A DNA stretch of 7,009 nucleotides from Chloroflexota bacterium (GCA_016199375.1 JACQGV010000178.1:1-7009), one strand, 5' to 3'; counted from the stretch's first letter, positions 1 through 6,331 are shown. A program made the numbers and translations. Notes: generated by a model not told the origin, from the sequence alone.

Positions 1-344
1 CCCTTCATCCAGAACGCCATGGCCACGTCCTGGGTCTCCAGGAAGAGCATCCCCCGGTCCCCAGGCAGGCCATCGCGTTCCCCCAGGCCCTTGTAGTAGC
101 CAGGCTCGCCCGCGCGCACCACCTCGACCCGGTACACGACGCCCTTGATGGCGACGGCGACGGGAGCGCGCCCTTCAACAAGCCCAGGGCTAATGGAAAC
201 CGTGGAAGGAGGGCTGGGAATGGATGGGGCGGCGGGTGGGCCCGGGGTGGCGCCTCGGCACGCAGCGCCGACGACCAGGAGCACGGCTGCGACTGCACCC
301 AGCGCCGAGGCCTTGCCTCTTGCCTTACGTAGATGCAGAACCAT
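1..344 (-). CDS. DUF192-family lipoprotein, partial (C-terminus beyond left edge)
   Basis: An open frame starts at ATG 344-342 and runs without a stop to base 1, giving 114 codons. Residues 1-29 look like a lipoprotein signal peptide: basic residues R6, K7, R9 and K11, a hydrophobic stretch at 14-28, and a lipobox-like G26-A-A-C29. A Pro/Ser-rich linker follows (about 33-54). From about residue 62 the sequence matches the DUF192 pattern: a short beta region ending in YRVEVV, then GLGERDGLPGDRGMLF (86-101) and AFWMKG at the edge, the usual 'GLm.R..lp...GMlF...fWMk' core. DUF192 proteins are small, mostly secreted, and of unknown function. The remaining part of the domain lies outside the window. 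The frame has no other start before an upstream stop near 381-383, so ATG 344 is the only choice. It overlaps the end of the DUF123 gene by 20 bases, suggesting one transcript. No strong Shine-Dalgarno is visible. Confidence 0.8.
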   Translation of the reverse strand, partial: MVLHLRKARGKASALGAVAAVLLVVGAACRGATPGPPAAPSIPSPPSTVSISPGLVEGRAPVAVAIKGVVYRVEVVRAGEPGYYKGLGERDGLPGDRGMLFLETQDVAMAFWMK

Positions 345-900
345 CTTGTCCGTGCCGTAGCCTGCGTCTGGACGCCTGAGCTACTGCTATGCTGGCCCCG
401 CCAGCCCTGACTACCTCCGGCTCGCAGCCCACCGCCCGGATAGCAAAAAGGGCGCCTTCGAGCAGGCTCGTCCTGGCCTGGCAATGGAACAGATGGCCCC
501 GGCACCGGCAGTCGCTGGCGCCGAACCCAGGCCACACCGAAAACTGACCGGCCAGGCAGGCCGCCAGGCGGCACTCCAGGTGCTCGTGGGTGCGGGCAGC
601 GACGATGGATTCCAGCGTTGCGCGGGTGAGCAGGTAGTCGATATGCCAATGGAGCCGGCGGTGTGGTCGCAGGTGATGCCGAAGGCGTGCTGAGAGGCCC
701 CCCAGGGCGGAGCCGACGTACGCGTACCAGCCTTCGGAATAAGTGACAACACCGAGGCGCCCGGTGGGAATAGGCGCCGCGTCCGCCAACCCTGCCAGAA
801 GGACATAGATGCCTGGGGTTGGCGCCCCTTTGCCAGCCACGCGCCGCAGGCCGTCCCCCAGGTCGCCGGGCACCGCGAGGCGGGACCGCGCGGGCTCCAC
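325..900 (-). CDS. DUF123 (GIY-YIG-like) domain protein
   Basis: 191 residues. The DUF123 signature is clear: G30-I31-Y32 begins the domain, W58-Y59-A-Y-V62-G63-S-A matches the 'GyYvYVGSA' block, H84-W-H-I-D88-Y is the invariant 'hWHIDYLl' block, E106/E109 sit in the acidic/Cys stretch before C110, and G125-F-G-A-S-D130-C-x-C-x-x-H136-L-F-H closes it. The family resembles GIY-YIG nucleases and is sometimes fused to endonuclease III, but its activity is not established, so a nuclease role is only a suggestion. The start is GTG at 900-898, one base after the TGA of the aldo/keto reductase, which favours translational coupling. No good Shine-Dalgarno is seen, and later GTG codons at residues 10 and 21 are possible starts that keep the whole domain. 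The last 50 residues after the domain are Ala/Arg-rich and unassigned. The 3' end overlaps the DUF192 gene by 20 bases. Confidence 0.85.
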   Translation of the reverse strand: MEPARSRLAVPGDLGDGLRRVAGKGAPTPGIYVLLAGLADAAPIPTGRLGVVTYSEGWYAYVGSALGGLSARLRHHLRPHRRLHWHIDYLLTRATLESIVAARTHEHLECRLAACLAGQFSVWPGFGASDCRCRGHLFHCQARTSLLEGALFAIRAVGCEPEVVRAGGASIAVAQASRRRLRHGQDGSAST

Positions 901-901
901 C

Positions 902-1897
902 TCAAGCCCGGGCGGGCTGCTTCTGGAGATGGAAGTTGTGCCCGTAGAGGTCGGCGACGCGGGCCAGCTCCTCGGCCGTCAGGTCGGGGCAGTCGGAGGC
1001 GCCCGCGAACTCGACAAGCTGCCCCTCGTCGTAGATGTTGGGCAGGGCGCAGGCGATGGCGGGCTCGGCGCAGAGCCAGCGCAGGGCCGCCTGGCCCAGG
1101 GTGCGGCCGCGCCCCTCCGTCAGGAAGCGCAGCCGCTCGATCTTCTGCAGGCCCTCGTCGAGCCACGCGCGGGTGCGGTGGCTGCGGTGATCGCCGGGCT
1201 CGAAGGTGGTGTCTTTCGTATAGCGGCCCTCCAGCATCCCGCTGGAGTGGGGCACCCGCACGATAACGCCCACGCCGCGCTGGCGGGCGGCGGCGATGAG
1301 GTCGCGGCCGGGGTCCTGCTCCAGCAGGTTGTGGATGATCTGGAGCATGGCGATAGGGCGCTCTCCCAGGGCGCGCAGACCCTCCTCGCGCCAGCCGATG
1401 GCGGGCCCCAGGGCGACGCCGTAGCAGCGGACCTTGCCCTCCGCCTTCAGCCGCTCCAGGGCCTCGAAGGCGGCATCGGCGGCGAGGGCGTCCAGCTTGG
1501 GGTTGTGCATCTGGTAGATGTCAATGTAGTCGGTGTCCAGCCGCTTCAGGCTCTCCTCGCAGGCGAAGCGGATGTGGCGCGGCGACCAGTCCTGGGGGAT
1601 CTCCTGCTGGCCCCGGCGCTCGCCGGCGTAGCGGTACCAGTCGTAGCCGAACTTGGTGGCGATGACGACCTTGCCGCGCCTGCCCTTGAAGGCGGCGGCT
1701 AGCTGGCGCTCGGAGCGGCCGTTGCCGTAGCTGTCGGAGGAGTCGTAGAAGGTCACGCCCAGGTCGTGGGCGCGGCGCAGCAGCCGGACAGCCTCCGCGT
1801 CGGAGACCTTGCCCCACCAGCCGGTGCTGAGGGTCCAGCAGCCGAAGCCGACCTCCGAGAGCATGATGTCCGTGGAACCCAGCTGGCGGTAGCGCAT
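902..1897 (-). CDS. aldo/keto reductase
   Basis: 331 residues, the usual size for an NAD(P)H-dependent aldo/keto reductase (AKR), a cytosolic TIM barrel that reduces aldehydes and ketones. It opens with the typical MRYRQLGSTD and the GFGCW strand. The catalytic tetrad is all present: D52 and Y57 in YDSSDSYGNGRSE, K82 in IATKFG, and H131 in YQMHNP. The 'S.RHIR..CE.SLkRL.tDYIDiYq.H' segment (105-131) is typical of AKRs related to the potassium-channel beta-subunit/YhdN group. The C-terminal region around ALRWLCAEPAIACALPNI replaces the commoner 'aIPG' cofactor loop with ALPN; this is a mild departure, and the substrate cannot be predicted. The ATG at 1897-1895 has a good GAGGGA Shine-Dalgarno (1901-1906). 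A palindromic repeat lies just upstream of it. It is the first gene of a likely three-gene unit with the DUF123 and DUF192 genes. Confidence 0.93.
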   Translation of the reverse strand: MRYRQLGSTDIMLSEVGFGCWTLSTGWWGKVSDAEAVRLLRRAHDLGVTFYDSSDSYGNGRSERQLAAAFKGRRGKVVIATKFGYDWYRYAGERRGQQEIPQDWSPRHIRFACEESLKRLDTDYIDIYQMHNPKLDALAADAAFEALERLKAEGKVRCYGVALGPAIGWREEGLRALGERPIAMLQIIHNLLEQDPGRDLIAAARQRGVGVIVRVPHSSGMLEGRYTKDTTFEPGDHRSHRTRAWLDEGLQKIERLRFLTEGRGRTLGQAALRWLCAEPAIACALPNIYDEGQLVEFAGASDCPDLTAEELARVADLYGHNFHLQKQPARA

Positions 1898-1912
1898 AAG
1901 TCCCTCTAGCAG

Positions 1913-1941
1913 GTTCGCCCTTCGACAGGCTCAGGGCGAAC
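1913..1941. repeat. REP-like palindrome, copy 1
   Basis: Perfect 8-bp arms, GTTCGCCC (1913-1920) and GGGCGAAC (1934-1941), enclose the 13-base loop TTCGACAGGCTCA (1921-1933). This is the same design as the copies at 1996-2024 and 6963-6991. On the minus-strand transcript it would fold 15 bases before the aldo/keto reductase ATG, right beside its Shine-Dalgarno. From memory, similar GTTCG...TTCGACAGGCTCA...CGAAC elements recur between genes in many high-G+C bacterial genomes. Whether it acts in the RNA or is simply a dispersed element is unknown. Confidence 0.8.
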
Positions 1942-1950
1942 GGATGAATT

Positions 1951-2042
1951 TGCCAGTCCTAGTGACCCCCTGCCGGTCGCGGTGAACTCCTTGCCGCTCG
2001 TGGTGAGCCTGTCGAACCATGAGCCCACGAACGTGCCAGTCC
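1951..2042. repeat. 9-bp direct repeats bracketing REP copy 2
   Basis: TGCCAGTCC occurs at 1951-1959 and again at 2034-2042. Each copy lies shortly after a CGAACG-type arm end: ten bases after copy 1, and immediately after CCACGAACG in copy 2. This suggests either that a repeat-plus-flank unit was duplicated or that the element inserted with a short duplication. The span contains no gene. A nine-base match could be chance, so the link is tentative. Confidence 0.4.
1996..2024. repeat. REP-like palindrome, copy 2 (inverted orientation)
   Basis: Arms GCTCGTGG (1996-2003) and CCATGAGC (2017-2024) pair with one G:T wobble around the 13-base loop TGAGCCTGTCGAA (2004-2016), the exact reverse complement of the copy 1 loop. 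The left side CGCTCGTGG (1995-2003) can instead pair with CCACGAACG (2025-2033) with one mismatch, which looks like the ancestral arm shifted by an 8-base insertion or duplication. With copy 1 it forms an inverted pair 83 bases apart, as in composite REP clusters. Confidence 0.7.
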
Positions 2043-2075
2043 GCATATTGTAGCGGATGAGGCCCGGCCCGCCCC

Positions 2076-3044
2076 TCAGGGGATGAGCAGCAGCTTGCCG
2101 GTGGTCAGACGCCCCGCAAGCTGGCGGTGGGCCTCGGCGGCATCCTTGAGAGCGAAGGTCTTCTCGACCCTCAGCTTGAGCTGCCCGGAAGCGGCCCCGC
2201 CCAGCACATCGCCCGCGCGCTGGAGCAGCTCCTGGCGGGTGGCGGTGTAGTGGGCCAGGCTCGGGCGGGTGAGGAACAGGGAGCCTTTGGCGTTGAGCAC
2301 CTGGGGATCAAAAGCGGGCACCGGGCCGCTGGACTGGCCGTAGAGCACCAGGTAGCCCCGCGGCAGCAGGCAGTTCAGGCTCTTGTCGAAAGTATCCTTG
2401 CCCACGGAGTCGTAGACCACCTGCACGCCCCGGCCCCCGGTGAGGCGCTTGACCTCGACCTCGAAGTCCTGCCGGGTATAGATGATGACCTCGTCGGCCC
2501 CCGCCGCCCGCGCGAGCTGCGCCTTCTGCTCCGTGGACGCCGTCCCGATGACCCGCGCCCCGGCGCGACTCGCCATCTGGCAGAGCAGGAGCCCCACGCC
2601 GCCGGCGGCCGCGTGGACGACGCAGGTGTCGCCCTGCTTGAGCGGGTAGGTGGTGTGGACCAGGTAGTGGGCCGTCATCCCCTGGAGCATCGCCGCCGCG
2701 CCGTCGTTGAAGGTCAACGGCGGCGGGAGCCTGACCAGCCGCGCCGCGGGGACAACGACGTGGGTGGCATACGAGCCCTGGATGCCCGTCCAGGCCACCC
2801 GGTCTCCGACACGGGCCTCCGCGACGCCGGGCCCGATGGCCTCGACCATCCCTGCCCCCTCCTGGCCCATGGAGAGGGGCAGGGGCACCTTGTAGAGCCC
2901 GCTGCGCTGGTAGATGTCAACGAAGTTGACGCCGCAGGCGGCCACCTTCACCAGGGCCTGCCCTGGCCCCGGCCTGGGGTCGGGCAGCTCCTCCAGCCGC
3001 ATCGCCTCGGGCCCGCCGTGCTCATGTACCCGGATGGCCTTCAT
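2076..3044 (-). CDS. qor: NADPH:quinone oxidoreductase (zeta-crystallin type)
   Basis: 322 residues, the normal length for the QOR branch of the medium-chain dehydrogenase/reductase superfamily. These are cytosolic, zinc-free enzymes that reduce quinones, usually by one electron, or other enones with NADPH. The N-terminal GroES-like domain shows V39-N-F-V-D-I-Y-Q-R-S-G-L-Y51 and G60-Q-E-G-A-G65, the QOR form of the block that binds zinc in alcohol dehydrogenases; the zinc-ligand Cys and His are absent. LQGMTAHYL (120-128) is a strong QOR marker. The Rossmann nucleotide-binding motif A146-A-G-G-V-G151 follows VVHA, and the C-terminal half ends with the usual AAEAHRQL...TGKLLLIP. The ATG at 3044-3042 has a strong AGGAGG nine bases upstream. 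It lies 74 bases after the DUF3006 stop, with no clear terminator between them, so it could be co-transcribed or have its own promoter. The symbol is given by family, not by proven orthology. Confidence 0.9.
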   Translation of the reverse strand: MKAIRVHEHGGPEAMRLEELPDPRPGPGQALVKVAACGVNFVDIYQRSGLYKVPLPLSMGQEGAGMVEAIGPGVAEARVGDRVAWTGIQGSYATHVVVPAARLVRLPPPLTFNDGAAAMLQGMTAHYLVHTTYPLKQGDTCVVHAAAGGVGLLLCQMASRAGARVIGTASTEQKAQLARAAGADEVIIYTRQDFEVEVKRLTGGRGVQVVYDSVGKDTFDKSLNCLLPRGYLVLYGQSSGPVPAFDPQVLNAKGSLFLTRPSLAHYTATRQELLQRAGDVLGGAASGQLKLRVEKTFALKDAAEAHRQLAGRLTTGKLLLIP

Positions 3045-3118
3045 AGCACGCTCCCTCCTGACTCGGCGCAGCCGTCCGCCCGCCGCGCCCGTACACCCCA
3101 GACCAGGCCCCGTCGCAA

Positions 3119-3376
3119 TCAGGGCCCGGAGCGGTCGCGCCCCCGCCCCAGCAGCCGGTCCAGCTTGCCCTGGATGCGGCGGCGGCGGCGGGCGGTCTCC
3201 TGTTTGTCCAGGGTGGCCTGCACCAGCCGCCCGCCCTCCAGCTCCACCTGGAGCCAGTCCCCCGCCTGAGCGCCCGGCGGCAGCGCGGACAGCGGCACCA
3301 CCAGCTCCCGCTCGTCGTCGCCCACCAGGAGCACGGCCAGCCCCTCGTCTATGCGGTCAATGCAGGCGCGCTCCAA
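3119..3376 (-). CDS. DUF3006 domain protein, TTG start
   Basis: 85 residues. It fits DUF3006: an N-terminal beta segment with I6-D-R-I-D-E-G-L-A-V-L, then E24-L-V-V-P-L with LP at 32-33, then A38-G-D40-W-L, and a basic helix (RRRRRI, 62-67) ending the protein. DUF3006 proteins are small, of unknown function, and very often encoded beside a secreted ComEC-like MBL protein, as here. The start is TTG at 3376-3374, chosen because an AGGAG sits five to six bases upstream and the frame is closed by the upstream gene's TAG at 3394-3392. No ATG or GTG in this stretch would retain the domain start. It is in the same frame as the MBL gene, 15 bases after its stop. The C-terminal basic tail may bind nucleic acid or an acidic partner, but that is a guess. 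Confidence 0.82.
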   Translation of the reverse strand: MERACIDRIDEGLAVLLVGDDERELVVPLSALPPGAQAGDWLQVELEGGRLVQATLDKQETARRRRRIQGKLDRLLGRGRDRSGP

Positions 3377-3391
3377 TGTCGCTCCTCGCTC

Positions 3392-4216
3392 CTAGCGGAC
3401 TTTGATGGCGCTCCCGTCGCTGGTCATCACGATGGTCCCCTTCACATTGGTGCCCAGGACCGTCGCGCCCGCGGCCTTCACTGCGGCGATGGCCTCGGGA
3501 TGGGGATGCCCGAACTGGTTGTTGCGGCCCGCCTGATAGACGGCGTGCTGAGGAGCGACGGCCGCCACGAAGGCAGGCGATGACGAGGTGCGGGAGCCGT
3601 GGTGCCCCATCTTCAGCACCGTGGCCTTTAGCTCCAGCCCCGCCTTCAGCATGCTGTCCTCCGCCTGGCGCTCGGCGTCGCCCGCGAAGAGGAAGCTGAC
3701 CTCCCGGTAGTCCAGCCGCAGCACGACCGAGTTGTTGTTGCGGCCCGAAAAGAAGGGCTCGATGGGGTGCAGCACCGTGATGCTGGCATCGCCCAGCGCC
3801 CGCTGCTGCCCCCGGCGGACTTCTGTGGTCTTGGCCTTGGCCACTGCGATGGCGTCCACGAAGTCCTCGAAGGTCTGGGTATTATTGGGCTGGCCGCTCA
3901 GCCAGACCTCCTCGACGCGCAGCTCCTTCAGGACTGCGATGAGCCCGCCGATGTGGTCGGCGTCGGGGTTGGTGGCGACCACGATGGCCAGGGAGCTCAC
4001 CCCCTGCCGCTTGACGTAGTCCGCGAAGCCGGAGCTACGCCGTCCGCCGTCTATGACCAGGTCTCCGCCGCCCGGCACCCGCACCAGGATGCCGTCGCCC
4101 TGGCCCACGTCCACGAAGTGGACCTCCAGCTCGGGAGGCGGAGCCTGAGGCTGGCAGGCCGCGGCGACGACCGCCAGGGCCAGCAGACAGGAAAGCAGAA
4201 CGAGCGGGCGCCGCAT
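3392..4216 (-). CDS. secreted ComEC/Rec2-like metallo-beta-lactamase-fold lipoprotein
   Basis: 274 residues. Residues 1-21 form a lipoprotein signal peptide: RR, a hydrophobic core at 5-19, and lipobox A18-A-A-C21. The mature part is a stand-alone MBL domain like the C-terminal domain of the DNA-uptake protein ComEC. Landmarks are VHFVDVGQGDGILVR (32-46), VIDGG (54-58), T82-N-P-D-A-D-H-I-G-G91 for the HxHxDH loop, FLFAGDAE (175-182), LKMGHHGSRTSSS (201-213) and a late FGHPHPE. The first His of HxHxDH is Asn (N83) and the second is Asp (D85), while D87 and H88 remain. Asp at the second position is common in ComEC-like proteins; Asn at the first is a variant. It is probably a membrane-anchored hydrolase on the outer face of the cytoplasmic membrane, with nuclease or phosphodiesterase activity inferred from the family. 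There is no competence channel, so DNA uptake is not implied. ATG 4216 lies three bases after the FMN reductase stop, consistent with coupling. Confidence 0.88.
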   Translation of the reverse strand: MRRPLVLLSCLLALAVVAAACQPQAPPPELEVHFVDVGQGDGILVRVPGGGDLVIDGGRRSSGFADYVKRQGVSSLAIVVATNPDADHIGGLIAVLKELRVEEVWLSGQPNNTQTFEDFVDAIAVAKAKTTEVRRGQQRALGDASITVLHPIEPFFSGRNNNSVVLRLDYREVSFLFAGDAERQAEDSMLKAGLELKATVLKMGHHGSRTSSSPAFVAAVAPQHAVYQAGRNNQFGHPHPEAIAAVKAAGATVLGTNVKGTIVMTSDGSAIKVR

Positions 4217-4219
4217 CTG

Positions 4220-4807
4220 CTAGCGTCGCCCCGCCGCGCGGGACTGGACGAAGCGCACCACCTGGCGGCCCAGCATCCGCAGCCGCTCCGCGGTGGGCTC
4301 GTCGCGCAGCTCGCCGTCCCGGAACAGGTCGCGGGTCGGGCCGATGGGCACCTGGATGGTGGCGGTCCAGGCGCGCAGCGTCTGGGCCACATGGGTCATG
4401 GCGTTGATGGTGTTGACGCTAGCCGGGACGCCACCGGAGGTGGCGATCATCCCCACGACCTTGTCCGTCAGGTAGAGGGGCCGCTCGGTGTCCAGAAACT
4501 CCAGGAAGTCCAGGGCGTTCTTGAAGGCGCCGCTGATGGTGCCGTGATAGGCGGGACCCGCCCAGATCATGGCGTCGGCCTCGCGCACCTTGCGCAGCAG
4601 CAGCCGCACGCTATCAGGATAGCCCTCCAGGGGCTTGCCGGGCACGTACATGGGGAGGTCGAGGTGCTGCAGCTCCAGTACCTCCGTCCGGGCGCCCAGG
4701 GCGCCGGCGGCCTCCAGGGCGACCTTCAGCGCCGCCAGGCTGGTGGAGCCGGCCCTCAGGCTGCCGCTGATGCCCAGGACCTTGATGGGGCGCTGCTGCG
4801 TGGTCAT
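4220..4807 (-). CDS. NAD(P)H-dependent FMN reductase
   Basis: 195 residues from ATG 4807-4805. It is a flavodoxin-like NADPH-dependent FMN reductase, a soluble homo-oligomer that passes reducing power from NAD(P)H to FMN or other acceptors such as quinones or chromate. The phosphate-binding loop is G12-I-S-G-S16-L-R18-A-G-S21. G84-P-A-Y87-H-G89-x-I-S-G-A-F-K96-N97-A-L-D100 is the second flavin-binding signature, and an ATSGG turn follows near 120. Overall length matches the family. A TTG 15 bases upstream would add five residues, but ATG is preferred: it overlaps the previous gene's TGA as ATGA (4807-4804) and has GGAAG (4816-4820) eight bases upstream. The acceptor cannot be told from sequence. 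The transposon now sits about 180 bases upstream, in the gene it was coupled to, so its expression may depend on transcription from or through the element. Confidence 0.9.
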   Translation of the reverse strand: MTTQQRPIKVLGISGSLRAGSTSLAALKVALEAAGALGARTEVLELQHLDLPMYVPGKPLEGYPDSVRLLLRKVREADAMIWAGPAYHGTISGAFKNALDFLEFLDTERPLYLTDKVVGMIATSGGVPASVNTINAMTHVAQTLRAWTATIQVPIGPTRDLFRDGELRDEPTAERLRMLGRQVVRFVQSRAAGRR

Positions 4808-4985
4808 GTTGGCAACTTCCAACGGTGATCGGCAGCAATGGCGTCACCGTTGCTCTTTAGCGTATTCAACCGAACCCTGTCAATCCTGCCAGGGAAGGCG
4901 CGGGCGGCGATTTCAGCTATGCGGAGGTGGCTGATACATGCTGTAAGGAGGACCGCCGCCTTTTCGTCAGGAATAGGAGAAGGCA
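4804..4985 (-). pseudogene. 3' fragment of the IS-disrupted DUF5677-like gene
   Basis: This is the C-terminal 60 codons of the gene whose 5' part is at 6345-6860. If the IS element (4990-6343) and one CTAG copy are taken out, codon CTA at 6347-6345 is followed by a GTG made of base 6344 plus 4985-4984. The frame then continues as PSPIPDEKAAVLLTACI and ends at TGA 4806-4804. The fragment contains a probable amphipathic helix (EKAAVLLTACISHLRIAEIA). The end overlaps the FMN reductase ATG as ATGA. The junction itself creates a GTG (4986-4984), so a 60-residue piece could in principle be translated, but no Shine-Dalgarno precedes it. Base composition is lower in G+C than the neighbouring FMN reductase gene, matching the 5' fragment. 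Confidence 0.85.
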
Positions 4986-4989
4986 CTAG
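4986..4989. repeat. CTAG target-site duplication, left copy
   Basis: CTAG directly abuts the left inverted repeat and is matched by CTAG at 6344-6347. It fits the 4-bp YTAR target described for the IS5 group. Because CTAG is palindromic, it could formally be read as part of the inverted repeat. Counting it as a duplication is what restores the reading frame of the interrupted gene. Confidence 0.85.
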
Positions 4990-5001
4990 CAGGCTGCTGA
5001 A
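4990..5001 (+). repeat. IS left terminal inverted repeat
   Basis: CAGGCTGCTGAA is the exact reverse complement of 6332-6343. After one mismatch (G here, A in the inverted right end), two more A's match. Confidence 0.92.
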
Positions 5002-5147
5002 GAATGGATTTGCTGCTCCCGTTGGACGCGAAAATGGTGGCCGTTAGCCGACAATCGGTGGTTTTGAGTCTATCCGCCGGTCACTGCCGAGCGCCCGCTG
5101 GCCCTGGGACTCTCCCGTGAAGGGCGCCTGCTGTGGTCCGGTGGCCC

Positions 5148-6257
5148 TCATGCGGCCCCCAGCGCCGTTGGCTGCAGCAGCAACCGACTCAGGCGCACCA
5201 GGTTGTAGGCGGTGGCCACCAGATACCCCGCCAGGCCCGTCCGATCCAGGCCCCGATACCGCGTCCGCCGGAAACCACCCACGGTTTTCATCCACCCAAA
5301 GACCTCTTCCACTCGCTTGCGCACCCGCTGGCTAAGGGCGTATCCCCCGTGCCTGCTGGTCCGACTATCGATGGCACTGGACCGTCCGCTCCTGTTCTGC
5401 GCGACATGTGGTGTTACCCCAAGCTCCCGCAGCGCCGCCACGCACTCCCGCGTGTCGTAGTTCTTGTCAGCACCCAGGGTTCGGGGGTGAAACCACCGTT
5501 CCCGGGCCTGTTCCAGCAGCGCCGGCACGGCGTCTCGCTCCGCCGTGCCGGTAGCGGGGGTCACCTGGAAATCCGTCAGCATCCCGTTCCGGTTTTCCAT
5601 CAGAGCGTGGGCCATGAACACCAGCTTGGCCTCTTTCCCTGGGCCCTTCCGCAACAGCCGGGCCTCCGGGTCCGTGGTGCTCTGGTGGGTGGCATTGCTC
5701 CGGCGCTCCCCCTGGAAGTCCACCGAGGGGTTGCCGGGATCCTGGTCGGTGGTGTTAGCCGGCTCGCCATCCCGCCGCCGGAAGCTCTTCAGGCTGGCGG
5801 CGGCCTCAATCAGCGTGCCGTCCACCGTGAAGTGCTCGTCGGACAGCAGGCCGCGGCCGTGGGCCTCGGCTACCACCTCGTCGAACAACTGCTGCCCTAT
5901 CCGATGCTTTAGCAGCCGCTCCCGGTTTTTGGTGAAGGTGGTCGCGTCGAAGCTGGGCTCGATCAGGTTCATGCCCAGGAACCAGCGGAACAGGAGATTG
6001 TAGTCCATCTCCTCACAGAAGGCTCGTTCACTGCGGACGGTGTAGAGCGCGATCAGCAACGAGGCCTTCAGCAACCGCTCCGGAGGGATGGAGGGTCGCC
6101 CCACGTCGGCGTACATGCCATCAAAGTCGCGGGACAGCTCCGCCAGGGCCCGGTCGGCCAGCGCCTTGATGGTGCGCAGCGGATGGTCCAGCGGCACCCG
6201 CCCCTCCAGGTCGACAAAGGCCAGCATCGTTACCTGAGCGTCCTGCCGTCCGCGCAC
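5148..6257 (-). CDS. IS5-family DDE transposase
   Basis: 369 residues, full length. The N-terminal DUF772-type region is clear: VGRPSIPPERLLKASLLIAL (52-71), VRSERAFCEE (74-83), LFRWFLGM (89-96) and the FTKNRERLL helix (108-116). The DDE catalytic core follows: D146 in FTVDGTLIEAAAS, D264 in LGADKNYDTRE, and E317 in R313-x3-E317-x6-K324, the R(3)E(6)K part of the IS4/IS5 signature; the Tyr usually three residues before the Arg is Gln310 here. The hallmark DPGNPSVDF / RRSNATHQSTTDPEARL block sits between the first two catalytic residues. It cuts and rejoins the IS ends. The start is GTG 6257-6255, with GGGGAGG seven bases upstream. No frameshift or stop is seen, so the gene looks functional. 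It reads in the same direction as the host operon, so read-through into the FMN reductase is possible. Confidence 0.95.
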   Translation of the reverse strand: MRGRQDAQVTMLAFVDLEGRVPLDHPLRTIKALADRALAELSRDFDGMYADVGRPSIPPERLLKASLLIALYTVRSERAFCEEMDYNLLFRWFLGMNLIEPSFDATTFTKNRERLLKHRIGQQLFDEVVAEAHGRGLLSDEHFTVDGTLIEAAASLKSFRRRDGEPANTTDQDPGNPSVDFQGERRSNATHQSTTDPEARLLRKGPGKEAKLVFMAHALMENRNGMLTDFQVTPATGTAERDAVPALLEQARERWFHPRTLGADKNYDTRECVAALRELGVTPHVAQNRSGRSSAIDSRTSRHGGYALSQRVRKRVEEVFGWMKTVGGFRRTRYRGLDRTGLAGYLVATAYNLVRLSRLLLQPTALGAA

Positions 6258-6331
6258 CAGCCCACCTCCCCTTTACTTTGCTCTAGTCTATCCCGGGCCC
6301 CCTCCTTTTTCACAGATTTCTCAAGGAGTTT

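Noticed and set aside
411..1166. Minus-strand open frame of 251 codons overlapping the aldo/keto reductase and DUF123 genes
   Set aside because: It is a shifted frame over two real genes, rich in Arg/Pro/Ala, with no motif.
809..1702. Plus-strand open frame of 297 codons opposite the aldo/keto reductase
   Set aside because: It is the complement of a gene with a complete catalytic tetrad. The predicted sequence is Ala/Gly/Leu/Val-rich without motifs.
1913..2033. CRISPR array
   Set aside because: The repeats are palindromes in opposite orientations with unlike arms and no regular spacers; no cas gene is present.
2047..2052. Minus-strand TACAAT as a -10 box for the aldo/keto reductase unit
   Set aside because: The position 17 bases upstream reads GGGGCG, nothing like TTGACA, and no extended -10 TG is present. 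A lone hexamer is not enough.
3045..3118. Terminator between DUF3006 and the quinone oxidoreductase
   Set aside because: Only short imperfect GC-rich complementarity and no T-run on the minus strand; I see no intrinsic terminator here.
2127..3269. Plus-strand open frame of 380 codons across the quinone oxidoreductase and DUF3006 genes
   Set aside because: It is antisense to two genes with clear family motifs, is low-complexity in Arg/Ala/Gly/Leu, and has no recognisable domain. Long antisense frames are expected at this G+C content.
3767..4828. Plus-strand open frame of 353 codons opposite the MBL and FMN reductase genes
   Set aside because: It spans the antisense of two well-supported genes and their junction; no domain is visible.
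4804..4986. Independent 60-residue gene left of the IS
   Set aside because: Its GTG start is created by the IS junction and lacks a Shine-Dalgarno; the frame is explained exactly as the severed end of the gene at 6345-6860.
5133..5912. Plus-strand open frame of 259 codons within the IS
   Set aside because: It is the complement of the DDE transposase, whose catalytic residues are all present on the minus strand.
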